Shown here: piece by piece, positions 17,384-26,799 of the stretch
How the letters are laid out: every line of letters begins with the position of its first letter
How positions within the stretch are numbered: the first letter of the stretch is position 1
Source: Cyanobacteria bacterium TGS_CYA1
GTDB taxonomy: Bacteria > Cyanobacteriota > Vampirovibrionia > Obscuribacterales > Obscuribacteraceae
NCBI GenBank assembly: GCA_026129135.1
Contig: JAHCIQ010000006.1
Coordinates: 186,001 to 250,000 of the forward strand
Direction: 5' to 3'
Length of the DNA: 64,000 nt
Position numbers and translations under genes: made by a program
The notes under the pieces: model-generated
Seen by the model: only the letters and a program-made list of their open reading frames with translations
Database searches by the model: none
Told to the model about the DNA's origin: nothing

Positions 17384-17403
17384 GTGCCGGTTTGTTTTAT
17401 CTT

Positions 17404-20400
17404 TTATCTGGATCTACCTTTTTTTGCTTGAGGTCTTTTAATGACTTGCCTTTGAGTTACCTGCTTTTTGCCATTGGAGTGGGATAGGTCAGGCTTGTCG
17501 GAAAATTCTGGTAGTGAAGGCGGTTTGAGTTTGAGCTGTTTTGCTACCATGTTGATGGCGGTATCAAGCTGGGGATCTTTGCCTTGATGATAGTCTTGCG
17601 GTGTGATATCTACTTCGATATCCGGCTCGACACCGTAGTTTTCAACCTTCCAACCTACATCCTGGAACCAGAACGAAAATTCTGGCTGAGTAGTTATTGT
17701 GCGGTCGACGAGTCTATGTCTTGGATAGATTCCAATGACACCACCCCAGGTGCGTTTGCCAACCAGTGGTCCTAACTTATATAGTTTGAAGCAATGACTG
17801 AAAATATCACCGTCCGAACCTGCAAATTCATTGGTTATTGCAACCATCGGTCCTGCAAGTGATTCGGGCGGATAAGGTTGGGGAGGACCCCATCTGTTTA
17901 CGTCGTAGCCCACGATTTTGCGATTCAATTTTTCGAGCAGAAGCGCAGATACATGTCCACCGCGATTGTATCTGACGTCGATAATCAAACCCTTGCGATT
18001 GACCTCGGCCATGTAGTGTCTGTGAAATTCAGCGAATCCATAAGGACCCATGTCTGGAATATGGACGTAGCCTATTTCACCGTTAGTTTTCTCGTGCACA
18101 TAAGCACTGTTTTTTTGAACCCAATCTCTGTAACGCAGAGCTCGTTCATTTCGCAAAGGCTTCACCACTAACTTTTCGCGTTTCTTTTCCTTGCGCAAAA
18201 CAGCTATGGTTACTTCTTTGCCGCCATGATTGAAAAGCAATTCTTCAAGCGGACTGTGTTCGTTTACTGCGATGCCATTTACTTCATAAATACAGTCGCC
18301 TGGTTGAAGCGAGATGCCGGTTTGCCCAAGCGGTGAAGCTGCTTCAGGTTCCCAGCTATCGCCTTTCAAAACCTGTAAGATTTCGTAAGCGTTTTTTTGA
18401 GCGTTCCACACGCAATCACAACCAAGAAACCCTTGTCTGTAGTATGGCGCCCAGCGATAATCTCCACCCATTTCATAAGCGTGTGAAGTGCCTAACTCGC
18501 CGTGTAATTCCCAAATTAAATCAGAAACTTCGGATCTCGTGCGCACTCTTGGGAGCAGTTTTTGATAACGCTTACCAGCTTGATCCCAGTTGATTCGAGA
18601 CATATCTTCCACCCAGAATTGCTCTTTTTGTAGGCGCCATGCTTCGTCGTACATCTGTGCCCATTCAGCTTTGGGATTGACTATCACCTGTGCTCTGGAT
18701 AAATCTAGAAAGCCCGAGTCCTTTCCTGCCCCTTGCGGATACGCAGGTCCGCGACCTTCAGCCGGCATTTTTTCAGCTGAATCAAAAGCGCGAATTCGAC
18801 CCCGGCGGGTTTTGTAATATATTGTTTGTCCGTCCAGCGCCAGGCTCATATAGCCTACATCGCCATACATATCTGCTTGCTTTCGGTCTTCGAAATCGTA
18901 GGCCATGAGCACTGCTAGATTCTGATCGTCGTCATACCAGCTGTGGTCTGGTCTGATACCACGAACTGGATACAGAGTAAATAACGCTCTGTTCTTGACT
19001 CCGATAATCTGTCCATATTTGCCTTCAGCAGCCGGGAAAGCGAGAATCCGATTTGTAATTCCGTCAAAGTCTATCTCAACGTTCGAGGCAGAATTGATGG
19101 TGGGTTGATTTTCTTGTGGTGGCGTATTTGGTGCCGCTGCGCCTGCCTTTTTCGTTTTCGCTGCGGTTTTGGAGTTGGCGGTAGCTTTTTTTGCTGCAGC
19201 CTGATTTGTACCAGCGCCCGTGCTCGTGCCTGTTCGCTCCAGTTCTCTGAGTACGATTTCGAATGCTTCTTTCAAAGCTTCTTTGTAGATTTTTTGCATG
19301 CCAGCTTTAGTTGCAACACTTTTGCTTCTGCTTGAAACTTTGGTATCTGGAAGTTTTGAAATTGCATCCTTTAATTGTGCGATTCGCGAAGCTTGTCTGG
19401 GCTCTGCTTGCTGAGGCTGTTCTTGAGGTTGGGCTTTTGTGCCTTTTCTTGCCAGTGGTTTTTGTTTGGGTAGAAATGGCGATGGAATGTCTTTGCGCAA
19501 CGTCACCAAAAAGGGTCTCATTACGCGAGGGAATCCATAAGCAAAAGACATTGAATCGGCGACCGGATAAAAATTTCGAGCTCCTAGGAAGTAAATGTAT
19601 TTTCCATCCGGGTCAAAACAAGGGCGTGCATCAAAACGTACAGGATCAGTAATGTCGTAAATAGCCCCTGTTGCAACGTGCACTACTCGAATGATACAAA
19701 GTCCCGGATGAGTTGCGAAACTGTATGTAATCCACTGGCAATCGGGAGACCAATTAAAATCGTCAATGCGCTCAGCAGGACTCTTATCCAATATTTTGAA
19801 GGTTGAATTCGCATTGGCTAAAGGTGCTTTTGAAGCCATTCTTTTGGCGCGTGTCGATTTTCCTTTGTCTGTCTCTTTTTTCTCTTCATCTTTTCTTATG
19901 TTGACCAAAAGAAGTTCATGGCGATGATTAGACATCGCAACCATTTTTCCGCAAGGCGAAACTTTTACTGAGAGCGTGCGACCTATGCCGCGCTCGGTTA
20001 AAACAACAGGTGGCTTTTCTTTAGTACAGTCGTGCAGCTCTAATTTTTCGTAGCCATCACGATCATTAATTACTACAAAATGATTTCCTTCAGGTAGCCA
20101 CTCCAGATTTCGATATCGGACTCTGCTTCCATCACCGTATTGGTTGACCGGACCCTCCCAGTTCCCCATGATTATTGGCTGACCGCGCGCAATCAAGCCG
20201 ACTGAATGTCCATCGGGGTGGGGAGAGAAATGTTCCAGGTATTCAATTGCTTCGACCACTTTGCGCTTCGTTTGATGGGTGCTGAGTGGAGCTATGACAT
20301 TTACTTTGGTTTCGGTTCTGCGAGCAGGATCGAATAGAAAGATGTCACCACCGGCGGTGTAAGTAATTTTGCTGCCATCTGTGGAGGGAAAGCGGACATA

Positions 20401-21141
20401 GTACTCTGTCTGATTGGTTTCTTTACGCAAGTCTTTGCCGTCAAAGCGGCATGAATAGATGTTGCCGACCCCTTCGTGGTCAGAAAGAAAATATACCCTA
20501 GTGCCTATTACCATCGGCCAAACTGAGTTTCCTTCCACATCTACTAATTTGTTGAACTTGCCCTGACCTGTCGGGTCGATCCAGATTTCGCCCTTGGTGC
20601 CGCCCTTATAACGCTTCCAGCGAGCTGGGTCTGTGTTGTTGCGCCCTACTACTACCACTTTCTTGCGACCAGGTCCGGTTGCTATATGAAATGTGCAAAC
20701 ATGTCCCCAGTTGAAACATTCTGGATTCCCGCCATCTCTTGCGACGCTGAAGGCGTCTTGGGAGCGGAAAAATGGTGTGCGTGCATCCGAGGTGAAGTGA
20801 ACTTTTTTGCTGTCTTGCGACCAGCCCGTGAGTGCTATTGCATCTGAGTGCATATATGTCAGTCGAGTTGGATTTCCGCCTGCAATAGTAGTGACATAAA
20901 TTTCGGGGTGACCTTCTTCTTTACCGACGAAAGCCAGATGTTTTCCATCTGGTGAAACTCTAGGAAATGAAAATTCTGCTTGACCGGCAGTGAATCGACG
21001 AGCAAGACCGCCTTTTAAAGAGCATTCCCATATATCGTCTTCGCAGACGAAATAAATTTTGTCTTTCCAGATGGTGGCATGTCTGTAATAACCATACTGA
21101 GGATAATCGTCGCCATTGTTTTGTGCCGAGGTTCTCGCCAT
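17404..21141 (-). CDS. Tricorn protease homologue (S41 family)
   Basis: A 1245-residue protein with the tricorn order. TolB-like and second beta-propellers (about 15-640) carry repeated SPDGKHLAF-type blades. A helical core follows, with Ser-His in GELGTSHAYEMGG (about 885), then a PDZ domain (about 920-1010: ISLQPGDCIYEVNGIAV). The S41 domain has RYNRGG and the nucleophile in GSDGDIFSH (about 1109). Tricorn degrades peptides to short oligopeptides; there is no signal peptide, so it is cytoplasmic. Unlike archaeal tricorn it has Lys/Ala/Gln-rich low-complexity insertions at about 440-460, 555-585 and 640-680. Alone on the minus strand, convergent with rfbH. Confidence 0.93.
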   Translation of the reverse strand: MARTSAQNNGDDYPQYGYYRHATIWKDKIYFVCEDDIWECSLKGGLARRFTAGQAEFSFPRVSPDGKHLAFVGKEEGHPEIYVTTIAGGNPTRLTYMHSDAIALTGWSQDSKKVHFTSDARTPFFRSQDAFSVARDGGNPECFNWGHVCTFHIATGPGRKKVVVVGRNNTDPARWKRYKGGTKGEIWIDPTGQGKFNKLVDVEGNSVWPMVIGTRVYFLSDHEGVGNIYSCRFDGKDLRKETNQTEYYVRFPSTDGSKITYTAGGDIFLFDPARRTETKVNVIAPLSTHQTKRKVVEAIEYLEHFSPHPDGHSVGLIARGQPIIMGNWEGPVNQYGDGSRVRYRNLEWLPEGNHFVVINDRDGYEKLELHDCTKEKPPVVLTERGIGRTLSVKVSPCGKMVAMSNHRHELLLVNIRKDEEKKETDKGKSTRAKRMASKAPLANANSTFKILDKSPAERIDDFNWSPDCQWITYSFATHPGLCIIRVVHVATGAIYDITDPVRFDARPCFDPDGKYIYFLGARNFYPVADSMSFAYGFPRVMRPFLVTLRKDIPSPFLPKQKPLARKGTKAQPQEQPQQAEPRQASRIAQLKDAISKLPDTKVSSRSKSVATKAGMQKIYKEALKEAFEIVLRELERTGTSTGAGTNQAAAKKATANSKTAAKTKKAGAAAPNTPPQENQPTINSASNVEIDFDGITNRILAFPAAEGKYGQIIGVKNRALFTLYPVRGIRPDHSWYDDDQNLAVLMAYDFEDRKQADMYGDVGYMSLALDGQTIYYKTRRGRIRAFDSAEKMPAEGRGPAYPQGAGKDSGFLDLSRAQVIVNPKAEWAQMYDEAWRLQKEQFWVEDMSRINWDQAGKRYQKLLPRVRTRSEVSDLIWELHGELGTSHAYEMGGDYRWAPYYRQGFLGCDCVWNAQKNAYEILQVLKGDSWEPEAASPLGQTGISLQPGDCIYEVNGIAVNEHSPLEELLFNHGGKEVTIAVLRKEKKREKLVVKPLRNERALRYRDWVQKNSAYVHEKTNGEIGYVHIPDMGPYGFAEFHRHYMAEVNRKGLIIDVRYNRGGHVSALLLEKLNRKIVGYDVNRWGPPQPYPPESLAGPMVAITNEFAGSDGDIFSHCFKLYKLGPLVGKRTWGGVIGIYPRHRLVDRTITTQPEFSFWFQDVGWKVENYGVEPDIEVDITPQDYHQGKDPQLDTAINMVAKQLKLKPPSLPEFSDKPDLSHSNGKKQVTQRQVIKRPQAKKGRSR

Positions 21142-21329
21142 GTATTTATCTCATGTTGCCGGATTCTAGATTCTACCAGTTAAGAAGGAGGATTTCGCCT
21201 GCCTCGTGATTGTGGTTTCCTTTCAATCAGTCTGGAAAAACTAAATATGTTATATAGCTTGTCATAGTTGGTACACTAAATTTAGGTGGGTGGGATCCAC
21301 CGGGGAATCCGATTTTTAGACAGGAAACT

Positions 21330-22556
21330 ATGCTAGAAAAGCAAGCATCATCCACAGATAACTTCGGCACTCTGGTTTTGAGCACGGGGCTTATTTCCCC
21401 GCAGCAAATGGAAGAGGCCAAGAAAACATCCAAGAATTTGAACGTGCCTCTGGAGCGGTCTCTAGTCATGCTTGACATGATGTCGGGGTTTTTGCTGGGA
21501 CTGGTACAAGAAGCAAACGAACTTGTGTCGAATGGCACAGTATCACTTGATTTAGCAGTAAGAGCGTTGCGACTTGCCAGGCAGCACAATATGAAACTCA
21601 AAGACGCCATCGGCGTTTTAGGGCAAGTGCACAAAAAGACCGGCCGTGTTCAAACAATCACAACTCCAGTTACAGAGCTGCTTCTTGCTTCCAACATGAT
21701 CACTATGGAGCAAATCGGAAGAGCCGTATCCCAGGCGCAAGACAGTGGTATGCAGACCGGACGCATTCTCGTTTTGAACCGAGATGTTTCAAGCTGGATG
21801 ATGACTGCTGTTTTGAATGCATTGCTCATGGTACGCGATGGCAAAATCGACAAGGAAAACGCCAAGGAAGCCATTTCCACAGTAGGAAACAGACGCGTAA
21901 GCATTGAACAAGCGCTATTCGAGCTAGGTTTGTATGTTGAAAAAGAAGGCAATACTGTTCGCATAGGCGAGCTGGTTGCAATGGCAGGTTTTGTTTCTGA
22001 AAGCGACATGCTCGAATGTCTTGAGATCGAGCTTGTAAAAGAAAAACAATTTGGACAAATCTTGCTAGAGCAAGGACTGGTCACGTCTGAGCTTTTGGAA
22101 GCTGCCATTATTTTGCAAGACATGGTGGCAAGCGGAAATATCAAAGCGTTTCAAGCTGCAGAAGCTTTGCGCGCAGTTCGCGATAAAGGTGTAATGGTAT
22201 ACCAGGCTATGGCTGAATTGAAGCCACCTCCGCAGGCTCCCCAAAAACACATTTCTCCTCAAGATTTGCTGGTCGAAGCCGGTTTTCTCGATCGTGAAAC
22301 TATCAACCAGCTTGTATCAGAAGAAGAAACTAGTTCAATTAGAGTGGGCAAAAAAGTGCTTACCGCTGGAATAATCAGTGAAGCATTTTTGTATCTTGCT
22401 TTGAGAACTTATTCTCTTTTCCGTCAGGGATTTTTATCGGCAGATCAGGCTACTAAGGCTCTCGCCTTGTGCAAATCTGACAATATGAGCCTGGACGAAG
22501 TACTGTCCAAGCAAGGATGGTTTGTCCCCGCTAGAATGCAGTGGATTTGGTCTTAA
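21330..22556 (+). CDS. Repeat protein built of GspE/MshE N-domain-like modules
   Basis: A 408-residue cytoplasmic protein made of recurring helical units of the form LG-x-L-x-x-x-G-L-(I/V)-(S/T)-x-x-x-(L/M). Examples start near residues 10 (FGTLVLSTGLISPQQMEEA), 112 (TELLLASNMITMEQIGRA), 212 (IGELVAMAGFVSESDMLE) and 313 (PQDLLVEAGFLDRETINQ), each with a second half such as FGQILLEQGLVTSELLEAA. This resembles the N-terminal domain of type II secretion/type IV pilus ATPases, a domain that can bind c-di-GMP. No ATPase follows, so it is a stand-alone array. Ligand binding is not shown. SD ACAGGAAAC precedes the ATG. The TAA stop shares TTAA with the convergent gene's stop. Confidence 0.75.
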   Translation: MLEKQASSTDNFGTLVLSTGLISPQQMEEAKKTSKNLNVPLERSLVMLDMMSGFLLGLVQEANELVSNGTVSLDLAVRALRLARQHNMKLKDAIGVLGQVHKKTGRVQTITTPVTELLLASNMITMEQIGRAVSQAQDSGMQTGRILVLNRDVSSWMMTAVLNALLMVRDGKIDKENAKEAISTVGNRRVSIEQALFELGLYVEKEGNTVRIGELVAMAGFVSESDMLECLEIELVKEKQFGQILLEQGLVTSELLEAAIILQDMVASGNIKAFQAAEALRAVRDKGVMVYQAMAELKPPPQAPQKHISPQDLLVEAGFLDRETINQLVSEEETSSIRVGKKVLTAGIISEAFLYLALRTYSLFRQGFLSADQATKALALCKSDNMSLDEVLSKQGWFVPARMQWIWS

Positions 22557-23404
22557 CTGGGCAAATAAGCTGAGTCGAGTTTCTTTTCTGCCAATAGTGC
22601 TATTTCAGGCTGTAGATAGCTTTCCAGTCCGCCTTCCATTAAGCGGCGAACGTCTTGCATGAAACGTGCGGCTGGTGCACCGTCTATCACCCTGTGGTCG
22701 AAGTTCAAAGCCAGAGTAACCATTTTACGAATTACGATCTGACCGTTTTTGACCACTGCCCTTTCTTCTACTTCGCCTACTCCAAAAGTAGAGGTAGTGA
22801 CACAGGGAGGCACGAGGCACTTTACTCCGAATTTGCCCAGGGTAGACAATCCAAATGTAGCACCCATATATTTCAGACGTACCCAGGGGTACTCGCGCCC
22901 AGCCCAGAGAATTAATTTTCTGAAGAGCCATGGCATATTGTTGAATCTATTTTGAACATCAAGATGTTCCATGTCTTTCATGTCAGCTTCCGCATAACCT
23001 TTTAGCTCTTCGGCAATCTGACTGACTGGTTTTGTGTCAGGATTGTCAATGGCGCCGAAAAAGACGGCTGGTTGCGAGCCGATAAAGCGCTCGACTGTAA
23101 ATCCAGCTACGATATCGCGGAATGTAGCCAATCTGCCTCCAGGCGTCCAACCTGTGCGTGTGTCTGGATGGTCGCGTTGCGCAATAGCGATAGCCTTAAG
23201 CAAAAGGGCAGTAACAGTAATTCTTTGCCCGACACCTTTGAGCTGTATGCGCAGGTCTTCAGCCCAGGTTAGATCGATGTCGCAGGTAATTAGTGTCGGA
23301 ATGTGACCATGATTGATATAGGTAATCAGGTCGAGGACGTTCCAACGCGGACGCGGCACATCAGAGGTGGTGTAATTAAAGAGTTTAGAAAGTAAATTCG
23401 CCAT
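22553..23404 (-). CDS. Stand-alone 2-oxoacid dehydrogenase acyltransferase (E2) catalytic domain
   Basis: A 283-residue protein covering only the catalytic domain of E2 acyltransferases. The signature FDHRVIDGAPAARFMQD, with the active-site His and Asp of HxxxDG, is at about residue 237, and LSTLGKFGVKCLVPP represents the inner core. The lipoyl and E1/E3-binding domains of true E2 proteins are absent and no E1 or E3 gene is adjacent. It could transfer an acyl group between CoA and an unknown acceptor. SD AAGG lies 7 nt before the ATG. Its 3' end overlaps the convergent repeat-protein gene by 4 bases. Confidence 0.85.
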   Translation of the reverse strand: MANLLSKLFNYTTSDVPRPRWNVLDLITYINHGHIPTLITCDIDLTWAEDLRIQLKGVGQRITVTALLLKAIAIAQRDHPDTRTGWTPGGRLATFRDIVAGFTVERFIGSQPAVFFGAIDNPDTKPVSQIAEELKGYAEADMKDMEHLDVQNRFNNMPWLFRKLILWAGREYPWVRLKYMGATFGLSTLGKFGVKCLVPPCVTTSTFGVGEVEERAVVKNGQIVIRKMVTLALNFDHRVIDGAPAARFMQDVRRLMEGGLESYLQPEIALLAEKKLDSAYLPS

Positions 23405-23574
23405 TTGAGACCTTATTTGAACGGAGTAAAAATTGAAGCCTGCAATTACTAATTATAGAACAAGAGATGTGTTTACAAGAAGTAGGTATTGCTCATTTTC
23501 TATAAACGTATCTTTGACTGAATATGTTCCTGAATTTAGAAGGAAATCAATATAAAGCAAATTTATTCTAGTAA

Positions 23575-24813
23575 TTAAACCGGTTTTGCGGGCAATTCGC
23601 CGCCCATGCGCAAACTGGCTTGTAAACTCAGTAATTGTTCTTTTAGCACCGGTCTTACAACTTTTTCGGGTTCATAAAAAAGAGATTCGATAATTTCATA
23701 AAGTCTCGGGTCGTGCTCTTTTAAGTAACGTCTGCTGTCTTCGATTGAAAACGCAGCGACACTTTCGGCAAAGTATTCATGGGAACTGAATCTTGCATAC
23801 CCTGATATGAATATTCGCTTGCCTACTTCGTGTTGACGTAATAGTTCAGAAGCTCCAGGATATTCGTCTGGAAGTGGATGTTGCTTATCGCACTGACGTA
23901 GCATTTTTTCATATATGTCCGAAATTTCGTCTTGAGTTGCCTTTGACAAGATGAATTCCAACTGATGTCCAAATTCATGGGCCACGACCAGGTTTATTCG
24001 AACTTCTAAAAATGGCTCATAGCGTGTGTATACGACTGCGAATGGTCCGTGTTTGTAAAACATGTCCAGATCGCGTCCCATTTCGTCTCGATCAAGGGTG
24101 ACATTGCCTGTTCGCACTCCGGTTTGACCGGCTGCACCGTGGCGAACATTGCCGAGTGCGCAATTGCCTTCGTTTCGTCTTACTGTTTGCAAAATTCCGG
24201 AAATGGCCCAGAGTTTCATGTTGTCGAAAAGATATTTCTTTTCAGGACCCTTGAGCTGGTCATAGTCCATGAAGTATCGAATAGTTTCGTCTTCGAAATA
24301 AGGTTTATCTTTGCGGGATAATTTGCGATTCCATTGGGTCGACATTGGCTCCTGATTGGAGTTTTTGCCCTCAAAACTGAGATTGAGACAGGAGTGTTCG
24401 TCCATTTCGCGCTTTGCCACTTTTGTTACATAGTCGCGCACCCAAACTTTGCCTTCATCATTGAATTCGCCTACAAACCCATGGTCAGGTGCTGCGATTC
24501 GTCCATTAATCACATGATAAGGAACATTGTTATATTTTAGGCTGCCGGTAGGACCCAAAAGCTTGTTGGGTTCACCAGTTTGAGGCAAAATTAGCTCGAG
24601 ACCGCCCGAATCGATTCCTCTAAAGACGCAGCCAGGTATGGCGTCTATGGGTCTTAGATTCTTATTTGTTCCAAAAGGTCCAGAAGTGTGCTGTAGATAG
24701 CCATCATCAAAGATCAGGCCCACAATGGCTCCATCGAGGAAAATCTTGCCAAAATCGACAACGAGGAGTTGTCCGTTTAAATCTATAAATCCGCTAGGAC
24801 CTTTGGTTGTCAT
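23575..24813 (-). CDS. Putative zinc metalloprotease (gluzincin-like HExxH)
   Basis: A 412-residue protein without a signal peptide. His279, Glu280 and His283 form HEFGHQLEF; about 65 residues later SSHEYFAESVAAF supplies Glu346 and Glu350 as candidate third zinc ligands, the arrangement seen in anthrax lethal-factor-type gluzincins. The first 130 residues are beta-rich with repeated Gly-x-(Y/F) turns (GLIFDDGYLQHT, GFVGEFNDEGKVWV) and may be a binding module. Family not certain. The gene stands alone; 170 bases separate it from the E2 gene downstream on the same strand. If truly cytoplasmic, its substrate would be internal, or it may be exported by a route without a classical signal. Confidence 0.72.
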   Translation of the reverse strand: MTTKGPSGFIDLNGQLLVVDFGKIFLDGAIVGLIFDDGYLQHTSGPFGTNKNLRPIDAIPGCVFRGIDSGGLELILPQTGEPNKLLGPTGSLKYNNVPYHVINGRIAAPDHGFVGEFNDEGKVWVRDYVTKVAKREMDEHSCLNLSFEGKNSNQEPMSTQWNRKLSRKDKPYFEDETIRYFMDYDQLKGPEKKYLFDNMKLWAISGILQTVRRNEGNCALGNVRHGAAGQTGVRTGNVTLDRDEMGRDLDMFYKHGPFAVVYTRYEPFLEVRINLVVAHEFGHQLEFILSKATQDEISDIYEKMLRQCDKQHPLPDEYPGASELLRQHEVGKRIFISGYARFSSHEYFAESVAAFSIEDSRRYLKEHDPRLYEIIESLFYEPEKVVRPVLKEQLLSLQASLRMGGELPAKPV

Positions 24814-24971
24814 TTAGTTACTTCAGTTTAGAGAACCCTTCTAGTATTGTATGGTAGTTTTTCGTATTGCAAGATTGCTGTAAAAACTACTTGAAAAGTC
24901 GAATAAATCAGCCAGCAACACAACTAACCCAGGCTAAGATAAGGCATATAGAAGGGTGAGGCAGGTTGAAA

Positions 24972-26555
24972 ATGCCCGAAAATAGGCACGATATTAACTC
25001 ACTAAGGAAAAATATGTCGACAAATGACAGCTCAAGTCAGAACCCAGGCCAGATAGTTCGCAAAATGACTCATCAAACCACCTGGTGGCAGGCTGTACTC
25101 GCCGTTGGAATAGGTGTCGGCATTGGTTTAATCCTTTCTAAAAACGTTGCCCACAAGCCGATTGTGGCTAATTTGAAGAATCGAACTGCAACTTTGATTT
25201 CTCAAAAACTGAGTCCGCATCAAGAATTTCTCAAAACCATGGGATTGGATTTCGTCCCGGAGATTTCTCAACGTACCAATATTCTTTTGATGGGCGTTGA
25301 TTCTAATGGAAAAGGAAACGATCGCTGGGTCAATACTCGTTCGGACACTATGGTGCTGGCCAGTCTGAATCCCGAAGATCATTCTGTAGGTCTAATTTCA
25401 ATTCCTCGCGACAGTCGAGTTGTTATTCCTGGTAGAGAGCGTAGAGGTCCCGAGAAAATAAATTCTGCTCACGCTATGGGCGGACCTGAACTTGCGGTGG
25501 AAACCGTCAGAGAAGACTTCGGTATCCCCGTAGATCATTATGTAGTGGTCGACACAGACGGATTGAAAGATATTTTCGAGGCAATCGGACCGGTCAAGGT
25601 CAATGTCGAAAAGAAAATGAAGTATCGCGATAAAAGTCAAAAACTCAATATCGATCTGGTTGAAGGCGAACAAGTTTTAGATCCTAAGCAAGTTGAAGGA
25701 TATGTGCGTTTCCGTCACGATCAAAAAGGCGACATCGGAAGAATCGAGCGCCAGCAATGGTTTTTGCGTCAGGCTTCATCCAAGTTTAAAGACCCGTCAA
25801 TTGTTTTGAAATTGCCCGAGCTGATGCGCTTCGCCAAAGAATATATCGTCACCGATATGTCAGTAAAAGAAATGGCTGCAGTCGCATTGTTCGCAAAAGA
25901 TTTGGAGTCGAAGAACATCGAGACAGCAATGATTCCAGGCGAGCCTAGAATGATTAATGGTGGAAGCTACTGGATTCCTGATCCGCAGTTGGCATCACTG
26001 GTGGTGCAACGATTAGCGGGAGCGCCAGCTTGTGGCGAAACGATTGCGCGCGCAGTCTATCCTCAGAAATTTCACGTAAGAGAAGATTGGAGCGAGGATT
26101 CAGTCGAGCCGACTTCGGACTTCAACAATGATAATTTGCAGAATCAATTGGCACAAAGTTATTCCGAAGAACGGCCATTCTCTCTGGTTTTGAAATATCC
26201 GCAGGGAAGCGAAGAAGCTGCTCGCAATTATGAAAAAGCGTTCGAAGTGGCTGGTTATAACGTTCGCTCCAAAATACGATGCAAATCTTCCGAGTGCCAC
26301 CACGAGCAAATTTTCTTGAACAGCTATCGGGCTGACAAAAATTACATTGAAAATTTCAAAAAGAAATTCCCTCTGATGGATACATTCGCAGTAGTGATGA
26401 ATCCTACTCCAGGCACCAGACACGATATCACTGTTCAAATAACTCCCGATACAGTCTACCCGGTGATTCCTGAAACAGCAAAGACCAAATTCCAAAGTGA
26501 CGAAGTCGAGGTTGGCGACACGACTGCGTCGAAGCGTAGTGGTAGTCGCGGTTAA
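24972..26555 (+). CDS. LytR-CpsA-Psr (LCP) family cell-envelope glycopolymer ligase
   Basis: LCP proteins move undecaprenyl-linked glycopolymers onto peptidoglycan or other envelope acceptors. After a cytoplasmic tail there is one membrane segment (about 36-56). The LCP domain follows (about 95-260), with NILLMGVD, TRSDTMVLASLNPED, LISIPRDSRV, the Arg-rich VRFRHDQKGDIGRIERQQ and other family landmarks. A LytR C-terminal domain is at about 395-490 (PFSLVLKYPQGSEEAARNYE). The start is uncertain: ATG at 24972 (AGG 6 nt upstream) or ATG at 25014 (AAGGA 5 nt upstream); both leave the domains intact. It may act on the deoxysugar polymers suggested by the rfb genes, but they are 8 kb away. Confidence 0.93.
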   Translation: MPENRHDINSLRKNMSTNDSSSQNPGQIVRKMTHQTTWWQAVLAVGIGVGIGLILSKNVAHKPIVANLKNRTATLISQKLSPHQEFLKTMGLDFVPEISQRTNILLMGVDSNGKGNDRWVNTRSDTMVLASLNPEDHSVGLISIPRDSRVVIPGRERRGPEKINSAHAMGGPELAVETVREDFGIPVDHYVVVDTDGLKDIFEAIGPVKVNVEKKMKYRDKSQKLNIDLVEGEQVLDPKQVEGYVRFRHDQKGDIGRIERQQWFLRQASSKFKDPSIVLKLPELMRFAKEYIVTDMSVKEMAAVALFAKDLESKNIETAMIPGEPRMINGGSYWIPDPQLASLVVQRLAGAPACGETIARAVYPQKFHVREDWSEDSVEPTSDFNNDNLQNQLAQSYSEERPFSLVLKYPQGSEEAARNYEKAFEVAGYNVRSKIRCKSSECHHEQIFLNSYRADKNYIENFKKKFPLMDTFAVVMNPTPGTRHDITVQITPDTVYPVIPETAKTKFQSDEVEVGDTTASKRSGSRG

Positions 26556-26610
26556 TTCTTGACGATTTAATCGACTCTCTGGTTTCAGGCGCCGCTTGTT
26601 CAGTTTTGCG

Positions 26611-26644
26611 TGTCCCTAGAAATTCTTAAGAATTTCTAGGGACA
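26611..26644. repeat. 34-bp perfect palindrome
   Basis: TGTCCCTAGAAATTCTT is followed immediately by its exact reverse complement, with no spacer. It begins 56 bases after the LCP stop and ends 155 bases before the next start. There is no T-run, so it is a poor intrinsic terminator. A two-fold protein site, a cruciform-forming element or the trace of a small mobile repeat would each fit. No second copy was noticed in the window. Confidence 0.8.
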
Positions 26645-26681
26645 GATGCCGGTGCGAAAATTTGGATTAGAGCATCGAAGA

Positions 26682-26697
26682 TTGCATGTTGATGCAA
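26682..26697. promoter_or_regulatory. Inverted repeat upstream of the AbiEi-like gene
   Basis: TTGCAT-GTTG-ATGCAA, a 6-bp dyad with a 4-nt spacer, lies about 100 bases before the start of the winged-helix gene at 26800. AbiEi-type proteins bind inverted repeats in their own promoters, so this is a candidate operator. The site is short and could be chance. Confidence 0.25.
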
Positions 26698-26799
26698 CCT
26701 TGATTTTTTGCAAGTACTACCCAGTTTCCACTTTCAAAATTGAACTCTTTCTGGAAAAGGAGCGTCTTACTTAATGTGGAACCTCAGGAGGGAATCGAT

